From NCBI GenBank assembly GCA_937944855.1, contig CALFAY010000005.1:62001-126000 (forward strand): a DNA stretch of 64,000 bases, given 5' to 3'. The notes under the pieces were generated by a model. It made no database searches. It had not been told where the DNA came from and worked only from the letters and a program-made list of their open reading frames with translations. The translations under genes were made by a program, and so were the position numbers. The DNA comes from an uncultured Planctomycetota bacterium (GTDB lineage Bacteria; Planctomycetota; Planctomycetia; Gemmatales; HRBIN36). Below are positions 1-8,736 of the stretch, in pieces; position 1 is the first letter of the stretch; every line of letters starts with the position of its first letter.

Positions 1-2032
1 GCTGGTCGCGATCAGCCAGCAATTCATGGATCATTGGCCGCCAATCAACTCCGCCTTCCTCGGAGATGACGAACGGATACGGTTCAGCGTTTCGCCACGT
101 CTCCATTGAGCCAGCCGCAGCCTGCAATCGCATGGCCGCTTCGCCTTCGTAGCGGGAAACGTGGCAAAGATCAAGTAGCGAAGCCACAGCGTCGAACAAC
201 CGACCCATGCTGCTTGTCATCGTGACGCCGACTTGCTGCCGGAACAGTCTGTTCAGCGTGACTCGCTCCGGTTTAGCGAAGATCCGTACACTGGGCAGAT
301 CGCATCGCTCCAGGGCTTGTTCGCAGAACACCGTCCACAACACTCCCAGAGCGGAGCGGCGTGGCTGTCGCGCCGCGGCGTCGCCTCCCAGTAAGGGAAA
401 AGGTAGCAGACTTGCGATATGACGGCATCCGCGTTTGTCCGCCAGGAAGAACTCGCCGCCCCAAATCGTGCCGTCGTTCCCGTAGCCGGTCCCGTCCCAG
501 GCCACGCCGAGCACTGGTCCGTCCAGTCCATGTTCCGCCATGCACGCGAGAATGTGGGACTGATGGTGCTGCGCGCGACACAAGGTAATCCCACGAGCCA
601 CAGCCCATTCCTCGGCCCAGACCGTGGAGGCATAATCCGGGTGGGCATCGCAAATGATGGCGGCCGGTTGGACTTGGAACAGGGTCAGATAATCGCCGAT
701 GGCGTTGGTAAATCCATCGCGGGCGGCAGGCGAATCGAGATCGCCGAGATGTTGACTCATCATCACCTGACCCCCGACGGTCAGGGCGATGGTGTTTTTC
801 AAATGTCCTCCGACGGCGAGCAGCGTCGGCGACGGATGTGGCAGATGGCACGGTACCGGTTCCGGCACATAGCCGCGTGCTCTGCGAAGCACCATCGGCT
901 GACCTTCCACCACCTGAACCACCGAATCATCCAGTGGCCGAGCGATGGGCCGATCATGGGTCAAGAACACGTCGGCGATGTCGCGAAGCCGGGCAAAGGC
1001 TTCGGCATCGGCAATGCAAAGCGGCTCCTCGGAGCGGTTGCCGCTGGTGGCAACGAGCGGAATGCCGAGGTCATGGGCGATCAGGTAGTGCAAGGGTGAG
1101 GCCGGCAGCATCAACCCCAGCCAGGGCAGATCGGGAGCGACCGCCGGAGCAACCGGCGCATCGGATCGGCGAGGAAGAAGTACGATGGGGGCCTTGGGAG
1201 ATCCCAGGATCTGCCATGCCGCGTCACCCCCATGACACAGTTGCCCAGCGTGGCGAAGATCGCGGACTAACAGAGCGAACGGTTTTGCTTCCCGGTGTTT
1301 GCGTCGGCGCAGGCGTTGAACAGCGTTTTGGTTACGGGCATCGACAAGCAGTTGGAAGCCGCCGACTCCCTTGAGAGCGACGATGCGTCCGTCCAAAAGG
1401 GCTGCTTCAGCCTTCCGCAGGGCGTCGTCATCACCGGCCAGGACAGTGCCGCGCGGATTGCATAGTTGCAAGCGGGGACCGCAGGCGGGACAAGCGATGG
1501 TCTGGGCATGGAAGCGACGATCCGTGGGATCGGCGTATTCCTCTGCACAGATAGAGCAAAGAGGGAATGCCGACATCGTGGTGTTTTCGCGGTCGAAGGG
1601 CAGTTTTTGCAGGATACTGAAGCGAGGTCCACATTGGGTGCAGGAGAGGAACGGATAGCGGAAGCGACGGTCCCGTGGATCGAGCAGTTCACGCAGACAG
1701 TCGAGACAGGGAGCCTGATCGGGAGGGAGACACGGTGAGGGACTCGAAGCGGTCAGGCTGGGGCGGATCACGAAACCGGATTCGTCGGGAATCGGAGTTG
1801 CCGGGGCGGATCTCGAACAGCCAGAGCTGCCAAGAGAGCGTAGTTTGGCCTGTACTGCCGCGGCGAAGCGGGCCAGATCGACGGATTCTCCCTGAACTTC
1901 AATGACCGCCCCGCGACTGGTGTTGGCTACCCATCCGGTCAGGCCAAGCCGAGTGGCCAGACGAACTACCGAAGGCCGAAAGCCGATTCCCTGCACAAGC
2001 CCTTCAATTTCCCAGCGATGGCGTTCGACCAT
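1..2032 (-). CDS. hypF: Carbamoyltransferase HypF, 3'-truncated by the window edge
   Basis: HypF transfers the carbamoyl group of carbamoyl phosphate to the C-terminal cysteine of HypE, the first step in making the CN ligands of [NiFe]-hydrogenase. About 677 codons are visible and the C-terminus lies beyond position 1. The order is typical: an N-terminal acylphosphatase domain (VQGIGFRP near residue 10), two zinc-finger modules (CLDC paired with CTQC, then CSIC paired with CPAC), a YrdC-like domain (near LKGVGGFQLL) and a Kae1-like domain with the metal motif HHQSH and the run WDGTGYGNDG. The ATG at 2032 is followed directly by the acylphosphatase strand, and an upstream kinase ends 48 bases away. 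No other hyp or hydrogenase gene lies in the window. Confidence 0.95.
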   Translation of the reverse strand, partial: MVERHRWEIEGLVQGIGFRPSVVRLATRLGLTGWVANTSRGAVIEVQGESVDLARFAAAVQAKLRSLGSSGCSRSAPATPIPDESGFVIRPSLTASSPSPCLPPDQAPCLDCLRELLDPRDRRFRYPFLSCTQCGPRFSILQKLPFDRENTTMSAFPLCSICAEEYADPTDRRFHAQTIACPACGPRLQLCNPRGTVLAGDDDALRKAEAALLDGRIVALKGVGGFQLLVDARNQNAVQRLRRRKHREAKPFALLVRDLRHAGQLCHGGDAAWQILGSPKAPIVLLPRRSDAPVAPAVAPDLPWLGLMLPASPLHYLIAHDLGIPLVATSGNRSEEPLCIADAEAFARLRDIADVFLTHDRPIARPLDDSVVQVVEGQPMVLRRARGYVPEPVPCHLPHPSPTLLAVGGHLKNTIALTVGGQVMMSQHLGDLDSPAARDGFTNAIGDYLTLFQVQPAAIICDAHPDYASTVWAEEWAVARGITLCRAQHHQSHILACMAEHGLDGPVLGVAWDGTGYGNDGTIWGGEFFLADKRGCRHIASLLPFPLLGGDAAARQPRRSALGVLWTVFCEQALERCDLPSVRIFAKPERVTLNRLFRQQVGVTMTSSMGRLFDAVASLLDLCHVSRYEGEAAMRLQAAAGSMETWRNAEPYPFVISEEGGVDWRPMIHELLADRDQ

Positions 2033-2080
2033 CGGGCAGACAACCTCGAATGTCGGCAGCGGATGCGGGTAGCGATGGCA

Positions 2081-3133
2081 TTACGGCAGATCGACCCAGG
2101 CGCGAAGTTTCTTTTCGACGATCCCGGCCGATCGATACCGGGCACTGGGCCGTTTGGCCATCAGCTTGGCGACAATGGCTGAGAAGTCCGCGGGCACGTC
2201 TTGCCGCAGTTTCATCAGCGGCACGGGGCGTTCCTTTTGGTGTTTGCGAATCTTTTCCAATTTGGTTCCGCTGGGAAAAGGCGGACTGCCTGTCAGGGCG
2301 AAGTACATCGTGCAGCCCAGGGAGTAGAGATCGGAGCGTTCGTCCACCTTGGCGGCGTTGACGGCCTGCTCTGGCGGCATGTAGTCGATGGTGCCGACAG
2401 CGTAACCCTCCCCGCCGATCAGTTCCGGTATCTCCTGTTCGCCTTTGACCAGAGCGAGTCCGAAATCCAGGACCTTGGCGTGGTCCTCGGAGGAAACCAT
2501 GATGTTTGACGGCTTGATGTCGCGGTGAATCAGTCCGCGGGAGTGGGCGTGCTCCAAAGCGGAAGCGACCTCGACGAACAGCCGGGCGCAGCGACCCACG
2601 CTCAATGGACCTTCCTCCAGCACCAGCCGTGAGAGGCTGCGACCCTCGACATATTCCATTGCCAAGTAATGGATGCCATTGCTGCAACCGACCTCGTAGG
2701 TGTAGGCGATGTTCGTGTGATCGAGCTTGCGGCTGAGTTCCATCTCTCGCTGGAACCGAGCCAAGGCCCGATTGTCCGTGAGGCTGTTGGTCGGTCGGAA
2801 GGCCTTGACGGCGACCTTTTCTCCGGTGCGGCTGTCGCAAGCGAGATAGACGACGGCAATGCCGCCCTTACCGATCGGCTCCAGGATGTGGAAGGGGCCG
2901 AGCACCAAGCCCGTGTACTCGCCGCGGAGCAGCCGGTCGGCCTGAAAGCGGTTCAGTTCGCCGCGGTCGATGAGGTGCTGAGCAATGGTTTCCGGTTCAC
3001 TCCACAACACCCGCGGCAAAGCGCGCATGCTCACCACGAGCTGATCGCGAGTCATCAGCCCGCTGCGGATGACGCGCTGCAAGAACAGCCGCGTCGGCTT
3101 GTACTCCTGACCGGGAAGCGGACCGTCGCTCAT
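2081..3133 (-). CDS. Small cytoplasmic Ser/Thr protein kinase
   Basis: A 350-residue Hanks-type kinase with no transmembrane segment. Residues 1-78 form a short helical extension (containing RFQADRLL) that in my knowledge precedes many planctomycete kinases. The kinase domain follows: glycine loop GKGGIAVVY (88-96), VAVK with the ATP-binding lysine at 110, HRDIKPSN (203-210), DFG (223-225), and an activation segment ending GTIDYMPPEQ. All catalytic residues are present, so it should be active. The ATG at 3133 has no Shine-Dalgarno but a TAAAAT box 8 bases upstream, so the message may be leaderless. An open frame continues upstream to 3505, but it overlaps the sulfite reductase coding region and reads as shadow sequence. 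It lies 77 bases downstream of sulfite reductase on the same strand. The substrate is unknown. Confidence 0.9.
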   Translation of the reverse strand: MSDGPLPGQEYKPTRLFLQRVIRSGLMTRDQLVVSMRALPRVLWSEPETIAQHLIDRGELNRFQADRLLRGEYTGLVLGPFHILEPIGKGGIAVVYLACDSRTGEKVAVKAFRPTNSLTDNRALARFQREMELSRKLDHTNIAYTYEVGCSNGIHYLAMEYVEGRSLSRLVLEEGPLSVGRCARLFVEVASALEHAHSRGLIHRDIKPSNIMVSSEDHAKVLDFGLALVKGEQEIPELIGGEGYAVGTIDYMPPEQAVNAAKVDERSDLYSLGCTMYFALTGSPPFPSGTKLEKIRKHQKERPVPLMKLRQDVPADFSAIVAKLMAKRPSARYRSAGIVEKKLRAWVDLP

Positions 3134-3141
3134 GATAGTGT

Positions 3142-3147
3142 ATTTTA
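3142..3147 (-). promoter_or_regulatory. Candidate -10 box of the small kinase, possible leaderless start
   Basis: TAAAAT on the minus strand lies 8 bases before the ATG at 3133, with no Shine-Dalgarno between them. A start site at the usual distance would fall at or just before the start codon. The matching -35 (TTCCAG at 17-base spacing) is weak. Confidence 0.4.
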
Positions 3148-3210
3148 CCCCGCTGGCGACGGACCTGGAATGGAACTTGACTGCGGAACCGGCGCGGTAC
3201 TGGCACCGCT

Positions 3211-4998
3211 TCAAGAGGCGGCACCGGCCGGGTGTGGCGGCAGAGCCAAAGCTTCGGGCAACAAAGCCCGAAGCCGATCTGGACCCATCCGTGTACACCA
3301 GTCCCCAAATCCCTCGCCCGGGCGCCGTTGCTCCCGAAAGGCCTCCAGGAGCGGAACCAGCGTCGGAACGATGCGGGCACTGGGTACCAGATCGCACAGG
3401 ACGAAATTGAGCCGATCTCCCAGAAGCCGGCCGCCGACGAACAGCGTGTACTTGTCGCCGCTGCGGCCGACGATGCCGATGTCGCTCTGGTAAGGCCGGG
3501 CGCAACCGTTGGGACAGCCGGTCATGCGGACGACAATCTGTTCGTTTTCCAGTCCCAGGCGGTGCAGTTCGGCTTCCAGCTGGTCGATAATCCCAGGCAA
3601 AGCCCGCTCAGATTCGGAGATTGCCAGTCCGCAGGTCGGAATGGCGGGACAGGCCATGCTCAACTGCTGTACCAGAGTCAGTTCGTTGGGCAGCCGGACG
3701 CCGTGGCTGCGGAGCGTGGTTTCGATCTCGTTGCGGGCCTCCGGCGGAAGGTCGCACAGGATCAAGTCCTGCGTCGGCGTGATCCGCAAGTTGGGACGGA
3801 ATCGTTGCATGAGGGTTCGCAAGGCGGTTCGCAGACGAAACTCACCTTCGTCCTTGATGCGACCGTTCTCAACGCTGACCCAATAGAAGAACCGGCCGTC
3901 GCCTTGCGGATGCCAGCCGAACCGCAGACGCATGGGCTGAATCTCCACCGGACGCGGATCTTCGAGTTCGGATCCGAAGTACGTCTCCAGCACTTCCTTG
4001 AAGCGAGGTACCCCCCATTCGGCAATGACGTACTTGATCCGAGCCCGCTTGCGGTCGGCCCGGTTGCCGTGATCGCGGAAGAGCTTCACGACCGCCTCGG
4101 CCATGCGGACAATGTCCCCGGCGGGGATGTAGCAAATAGGCCGGGCCAGGAACGGGAATGTGTTCGGGTTCCCGTGGGTCATGCCCATCCCGCCGCCGAC
4201 CAGGACGTTGTATCCAAGAATCTTGCCGGACTCGACGATGGCCACGAACCCGAGGTCCTGGGCGTAGATGTCCACGTCGTTGTCGTCGGGCAGGACGATG
4301 CCGGTCTTAAACTTGCGAGGCAGGTAGGTTTTGCCGTAAATCGGCTCCTCGTCGTCGGTTTTGTCGTCCTCTAAGCGCCACTGCTTGCCGTTGAGCCAGA
4401 TCTCATGGTAGGCCCGAGTCCGTGGCGCAAGATGGGCAGCGATGGCATCGGCGGCAGCCTGAACCTGCTCCCGGAGGCCGTCGCGGATCGGGGCGGCGGT
4501 ACACATGACATTCCGCTCCACGTCGCCGCAGGCTCCCAAGGTGGTGAGCATGGTTTCGTTGATCCCACGGATGGTGGCGTGCAGGTCCTTCTTGAGCACG
4601 CCATGAAACTGAATCCCTTGACGAGTCGTCAGGCGAAGGGTCTTGTTGGCATGGCGTTCGGCCAAATCGTCCAGGGCGAGGTATTGATCTGCGGTCAGTT
4701 TTCCGCCCGGAATCTTGCAGCGGACCATGAATATCGTGTGCTTGGCCAGACCGCTCTTGTCCCGGCGTTTGCGAGCATCCCGGTCTTCTTGTTGGTAGGT
4801 ACCGTGGAACTTCAGAAGTTGGTAGCTGTCCTTGGAAACGTGATCGGTACCGTCGTTGAGTTCCGCAATGATGTTGCCGCGCAGGTATCGGCTGTTTTCT
4901 TTGACAATTTCGACACCGCTCCGGTTGGGCGTCGGGTTTTCACTCGCTTCAGCCATCCTTCCGTCCCCTGACCAGTGCTCTGACTCACAATCTGCCAT
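3211..4998 (-). CDS. sir: Sulfite reductase (siroheme/[4Fe-4S] hemoprotein)
   Basis: A 595-residue protein with two repeats of the nitrite/sulfite reductase ferredoxin-like half-domain and siroheme domain. The cofactor cysteines are visible near the C-terminus as ACPAIPTC (CX5C) and TGCPNGC (CX3C). The segment KTLRLTTRQGIQFHG is the substrate/siroheme arginine region. It should perform the six-electron reduction of sulfite to sulfide in sulfate assimilation, with ferredoxin or an unseen flavoprotein as donor. Nitrite reductase is the alternative, but length and motifs fit assimilatory sulfite reductase better. The first ATG sits one base after a TAAGAT hexamer, so the true start may be the second methionine (ATG at 4956), although its GGAAGG is very close. 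A small kinase follows on the same strand. Confidence 0.9.
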   Translation of the reverse strand: MADCESEHWSGDGRMAEASENPTPNRSGVEIVKENSRYLRGNIIAELNDGTDHVSKDSYQLLKFHGTYQQEDRDARKRRDKSGLAKHTIFMVRCKIPGGKLTADQYLALDDLAERHANKTLRLTTRQGIQFHGVLKKDLHATIRGINETMLTTLGACGDVERNVMCTAAPIRDGLREQVQAAADAIAAHLAPRTRAYHEIWLNGKQWRLEDDKTDDEEPIYGKTYLPRKFKTGIVLPDDNDVDIYAQDLGFVAIVESGKILGYNVLVGGGMGMTHGNPNTFPFLARPICYIPAGDIVRMAEAVVKLFRDHGNRADRKRARIKYVIAEWGVPRFKEVLETYFGSELEDPRPVEIQPMRLRFGWHPQGDGRFFYWVSVENGRIKDEGEFRLRTALRTLMQRFRPNLRITPTQDLILCDLPPEARNEIETTLRSHGVRLPNELTLVQQLSMACPAIPTCGLAISESERALPGIIDQLEAELHRLGLENEQIVVRMTGCPNGCARPYQSDIGIVGRSGDKYTLFVGGRLLGDRLNFVLCDLVPSARIVPTLVPLLEAFREQRRPGEGFGDWCTRMGPDRLRALLPEALALPPHPAGAAS

Positions 4999-5165
4999 AA
5001 TCTTATCGGCTTTTGCACATTTCTCCTACCCCAACTTCTCCAAACGCTACTTTTGACCATCCCTCACTGGAGCGGAAAGCAGCGGACTCAAGAGCGGCCG
5101 GTTATCGCCCGAACTCAGAAGACAGATAAAGCTCCTGGTTCGTGTTCATCCCGGAGGGAGGTTTC

Positions 5166-5720
5166 GTGCAACCGTTACCGAACCTGGGCTTCATCACAGT
5201 GGTGCAGGAATCCGGTCCGCAAGGAGGCTTCGTGGGCGGCTACCTGGCAGCGAACGCCTGGGGGCGGCCGTTGGAGTTCCGTCTGACGACTGCCGTACAG
5301 CCGTCCAAGGTTCACCAGATTCTCTACGGCCCAACGCTGCGGCCCTATTTGTTCGCTGATTTGATCGGCAAAACGCTGATCGAGAAATCCTCGGTTTCAG
5401 TTCAGGTCGTCCTGTGCGACTGCGAGGAGTTGCTGGAGCTGCGTCGCCATGTCGGCGTGCCCGTGGCCTGGGTCACACTGCTGCCTGAAGAGTCGGTTCA
5501 GGGGGGCGGACACGAGGAACTGTCCCCCGGCCTTGTCGCGTCTGGGCTGCACGTCAAATACGCTCTGAAGTGCCATTCCCGTTTTAGACACGAGGAGCAA
5601 GCCGTACAGGAGCTTCTAAATCAGATCGAATTTGCTGGGGACCTGACGGAGCCTTTCAGCCGGATTCGAGAAGCCCTCGGCGAAGCTCGCCGGGCGGGAG
5701 CGACCAGCCGTGCTGCCTGA
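5166..5720 (+). CDS. Conserved-type hypothetical protein upstream of a SNF2 helicase
   Basis: A 184-residue protein that I cannot assign. It has a mixed alpha/beta composition, a cysteine pair (VLCDCEEL) and an Arg/Ala-rich C-terminus, and no signal peptide or membrane segment. I chose the GTG at 5166 because GGAGGGAGG lies about 4-8 bases upstream; an earlier in-frame GTG at 5142 has no comparable site. It ends 10 bases before the preferred start of the SNF2-family ATPase, so the two are probably co-transcribed and may work together. What that work is cannot be read from the sequence. Confidence 0.7.
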   Translation: MQPLPNLGFITVVQESGPQGGFVGGYLAANAWGRPLEFRLTTAVQPSKVHQILYGPTLRPYLFADLIGKTLIEKSSVSVQVVLCDCEELLELRRHVGVPVAWVTLLPEESVQGGGHEELSPGLVASGLHVKYALKCHSRFRHEEQAVQELLNQIEFAGDLTEPFSRIREALGEARRAGATSRAA

Positions 5721-5730
5721 GGAGAGGCGT

Positions 5731-7620
5731 GTGGAACCATCGCTGCCACGGCAACCCGTTCGAGGACGCAATCTGCTTTTATCTGCGGAGTCCCGGAGCG
5801 TCGCGGATGCGGTAACGATTCCGGTCGAACTGGCAACGCCACAGACCAGCACGGTTTCTGCCGGGCTGGGCTTAATGGGAACACGTTCGATCCGCTTGCC
5901 CGACGAGACGCCGTGGGTGCGGACCCTGGGGAAACTCAGAGTGGAGATCCGCTGCGACGGCTGGCGTTTTCCCTCGCCTCCGGAAGTGCGTGCGACAAGC
6001 AGGCAGTCAAAAGAGGCCGAGCCAGCCGGGGCAATCCTGCACACATCCGAGCGACAGCTGGATGGTACCTCGGTCCAGCCGATCGACGGGCCGAAGCCGT
6101 CGAAGCGGTCCACGCGGCCGATGCCCCCGCCGGACGTGGCCACGCTTCGGGAACGCCTGCTTTACGTCTTGCAACCTCCGTTAGAGCACCTGCTCGGCGG
6201 CAAACAGTTGGAGTTGCCGTTCCAACCCTACCCCTATCAACTGGAAGGTATTGCGTTTCTCATGCCGCGGCACTCCGCCCTGCTGGCCGATGAAATGGGC
6301 CTGGGCAAAACCGTCCAGGCGATCCTGGCCATGCGGTTGCTCTTCCACGGCGGCTTGATTCGCAACGCCCTGATCGTCTGTCCCAAGCCTCTGGTCGCCA
6401 ATTGGACGCGCGAGTTGCGGACCTGGGCCAGCGATTTGCCGCACGAGGTCATCGGTGGCGACTGGGAAGCCCGACGCATCGGTTGGTTGGTTTCCAATTG
6501 CCCGGTCAAATTGGTGAACTACGAGTTGCTTACCCGGGACGCAAGCTGGTTGTCCGACTCCGTCTCGGTGTCACACAATGCGGAGGACTCTGGGACAGCA
6601 TCGGTCCATCGGCCCCTGGCAGGTCCGCTTCGTTTCGATCTGGTCATTCTCGATGAAGCCCAGCGGATCAAGAATCGCGACTCCCGGACGGCCCAGGTGG
6701 TCCGGAACATCCCCCGGGTGCGAAGCTGGGCCTTGACCGGGACGCCCATCGAGAACCGGCCCGACGACCTCATCAGCCTGTTCGCCTACCTCAAACCGGA
6801 CTACATTCCCCCGGCGACGCCGATCAAGCGATTGCCAAGTTTGACTTGCGATTACATCCTGCGGCGCGTCAAAGAGGACGTGCTTGACGATCTTCCACCG
6901 AAGATTATCCGGGATACCTTCGTTGACCTGACCCCGTCCCAGCGGCAAAGCTACGAACTGGCAGAGTCTGAAGGCATCGTGCGGCTCAACGCTCTGGGTG
7001 AGACGATCACGGTGCAGCACGTCTTCGAACTGGTTTTACGGCTCAAGCAGATTTGCAATTTCGATCCCGTGACCGGGGAAAGCAGCAAGCTGGAAGCGCT
7101 TCTGGCCGACTTGGCCGAAGTCGCCGACAGCGGACGCAAGGCCATCGTCTTTTCGCAGTGGATCGAGCCGCTGGAAATGCTGGCCCGCCAGTTGAGTGAT
7201 TTCGGCCCGCTGGTGTACCACGGACGGGTTCCCGCTCGGGAACGGGAATCCGTCTTGAAAACATTCCGCGAGGACGGCCGGAAGCATGTGTTGCTCATGA
7301 GCTACGGGACCGGCAGCGTCGGACTGAATCTCCAATTCGCCAACTACGTTTTTCTCTTCGACCGCTGGTGGAATCCGGCCGTGGAAGATCAGGCGATCAA
7401 CCGGGCGCACCGCATTGGCCAGCGGGAGCCGGTCTTCGTGACCCGCTTCGTGGTGCAGAACACCATCGAAGGCCGTATTTGCGAAGTGCTTGAACGCAAA
7501 AGGCAGCTGTTCAGCAAACTAATCGAACACACGGAGGCACCGGCCTCGCTGGGCTTGTCTGAGGAAGAGGTCTTCGGGCTGTTCGGGTTGACACCGCAAC
7601 GACAGCGAAAGGTGGCGTAA
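5731..7620 (+). CDS. SNF2/Rad54-family DEAD-like helicase (DNA translocase)
   Basis: About 629 residues. After a roughly 140-residue N-terminal region of no recognised domain comes a SNF2 ATPase: LLADEMGLGKT (Walker A/motif I), LDEAQRIKN (motif II, DEAQ rather than the common DEAH), LTGTPIENR (motif III), then the helicase C domain with FSQWIEPLEML and a late block containing GLNLQFANYVFLFDRWWNP and RAHRIGQ (motifs V-VI). This family uses ATP hydrolysis to translocate on duplex DNA or remodel nucleoprotein. GTG at 5731 has GGAGAGG just upstream; an in-frame GTG at 5710 would overlap the preceding gene by 11 bases. Both reflect tight coupling to that gene. No methylase, nuclease or other defence partner is adjacent. 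Confidence 0.9.
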   Translation: MEPSLPRQPVRGRNLLLSAESRSVADAVTIPVELATPQTSTVSAGLGLMGTRSIRLPDETPWVRTLGKLRVEIRCDGWRFPSPPEVRATSRQSKEAEPAGAILHTSERQLDGTSVQPIDGPKPSKRSTRPMPPPDVATLRERLLYVLQPPLEHLLGGKQLELPFQPYPYQLEGIAFLMPRHSALLADEMGLGKTVQAILAMRLLFHGGLIRNALIVCPKPLVANWTRELRTWASDLPHEVIGGDWEARRIGWLVSNCPVKLVNYELLTRDASWLSDSVSVSHNAEDSGTASVHRPLAGPLRFDLVILDEAQRIKNRDSRTAQVVRNIPRVRSWALTGTPIENRPDDLISLFAYLKPDYIPPATPIKRLPSLTCDYILRRVKEDVLDDLPPKIIRDTFVDLTPSQRQSYELAESEGIVRLNALGETITVQHVFELVLRLKQICNFDPVTGESSKLEALLADLAEVADSGRKAIVFSQWIEPLEMLARQLSDFGPLVYHGRVPARERESVLKTFREDGRKHVLLMSYGTGSVGLNLQFANYVFLFDRWWNPAVEDQAINRAHRIGQREPVFVTRFVVQNTIEGRICEVLERKRQLFSKLIEHTEAPASLGLSEEEVFGLFGLTPQRQRKVA

Positions 7621-7675
7621 ACTTTCACTGAACCCAACCGTTTCCCCCCGAAAAGGGACAAGCATCGACTTGCGA

Positions 7676-8632
7676 TCAGCTATGGCGGCCACGCCGTCCT
7701 TTGGGAGCGTCTTCGTAGGCTTCCACGATCTGCTGCACCAGAGGATGCCGCACGATGTCCTTCTCGCTCAGATGGATGATGGCGACCCGGTCGATGTCCT
7801 TGAGCCGCTGGATGGCATCGGCCAGGCCGCTGCGGGTCTCCTTGGGCAAGTCCACCTGCGTGATGTCGCCGGTGACGATGATCTTGGACCCGATGCCCAT
7901 GCGGGTCAGAAACATCCGCATCTGAGGGATCGTGGTGTTCTGTCCCTCGTCCAGGATGATCGCGGCGTGGTTGATGGTGCGTCCCCGCATGAAGGCCAGC
8001 GGCGAGATTTCGATCAGTTCCAGATCAAGGTAGCGGCGCACCTGCTCGATGGGCATCATGTCGTCCATCGCATCGAGCAGGGGTCGGATGTACGGATTAA
8101 CCTTCGCGGCGATGTCGCCGGGCAGGTAGCCGAGCTTCTCGCCCGCTTCGACCAGGGGCCGGCACAGGACGATGCGACGGATGTCGCCTTGCCGCAAGGC
8201 ATTGACGGCGAAGGCCACGGCCAGATAGGTTTTGCCGGTCCCGGCCGGTCCGACGCACAGGACCACGTCGTTGTCCTGCATGGCCTTGACGTAGCGAGCC
8301 TGACCGTCCGTCTTGGGGCGGATACCCTTGCCGATCCCCACGGCGACCGACGATCGCTCGGCCGCACTCAGGTCGCCGCGGCCTTTGACCAAGTCCACGA
8401 CGTTTTGAAAATCGGCAGGTTTGATCGGGCCGTGGCGGGCCAGTTGTCGCAGCTGTTCAATGACCCGCTCGGCATAGCCGACCGCCGTTTCCGAGCCTTC
8501 CAAATGCACCGTGGTGTCCCGGGGCACCACCTTCAGCCCGAACTGCTCCCGCAGCAGTCGGGCGTACTGATCGCGGGCACCCAGCACCGCTAAGGCTTCA
8601 TCACGGTCTTCAAATTCGATCACGGATACCAT
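7676..8632 (-). CDS. phoH: PhoH-family ATPase
   Basis: A 318-residue protein with an N-terminal KH-like region and a PhoH ATPase domain. Walker A is GPAGTGKT (near residue 128), the second conserved block is RPLVEAGEKLGYLPGD, and Walker B is IILDEGQN, followed by TGDITQVDLP. PhoH proteins are cytoplasmic ATPases linked to RNA metabolism; the physiological substrate is generally unclear. The usual neighbours (ybeY, a 7TM HD hydrolase) are absent. It is convergent with the SNF2 gene, 55 bases apart. The ATG lies 7 bases after a perfect TATAAT and has no Shine-Dalgarno. Confidence 0.93.
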   Translation of the reverse strand: MVSVIEFEDRDEALAVLGARDQYARLLREQFGLKVVPRDTTVHLEGSETAVGYAERVIEQLRQLARHGPIKPADFQNVVDLVKGRGDLSAAERSSVAVGIGKGIRPKTDGQARYVKAMQDNDVVLCVGPAGTGKTYLAVAFAVNALRQGDIRRIVLCRPLVEAGEKLGYLPGDIAAKVNPYIRPLLDAMDDMMPIEQVRRYLDLELIEISPLAFMRGRTINHAAIILDEGQNTTIPQMRMFLTRMGIGSKIIVTGDITQVDLPKETRSGLADAIQRLKDIDRVAIIHLSEKDIVRHPLVQQIVEAYEDAPKGRRGRHS

Positions 8633-8639
8633 TGCCCTA

Positions 8640-8645
8640 ATTATA
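8640..8645 (-). promoter_or_regulatory. Consensus -10 box of phoH, probable leaderless transcript
   Basis: TATAAT on the minus strand is separated from the phoH ATG by only TAGGGCA. Transcription starting 6-7 bases after the box would begin at the start codon. The -35 region at 17-base spacing is poor. Confidence 0.55.
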
Positions 8646-8736
8646 CCGTCGAACCGGCTTCCAGTGAGCTTCTCAGGCGTTCAAACGAGCTTACAATGGC
8701 CGGGGTTAGGGAAGAATCTCACGAGGGAAAGGCTCC

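Noticed and set aside
2081-3505. Kinase extended to 474 residues from an upstream start
   Set aside because: The extra sequence lies over the end of the sulfite reductase coding region and reads as Arg/Pro-rich shadow translation. The ATG at 3133 begins the recognisable kinase extension.
5166-7620. DISARM- or BREX-type defence island based on the SNF2 gene
   Set aside because: No methyltransferase, PLD nuclease, PglZ or Lon-like gene flanks it; neighbours are housekeeping genes.
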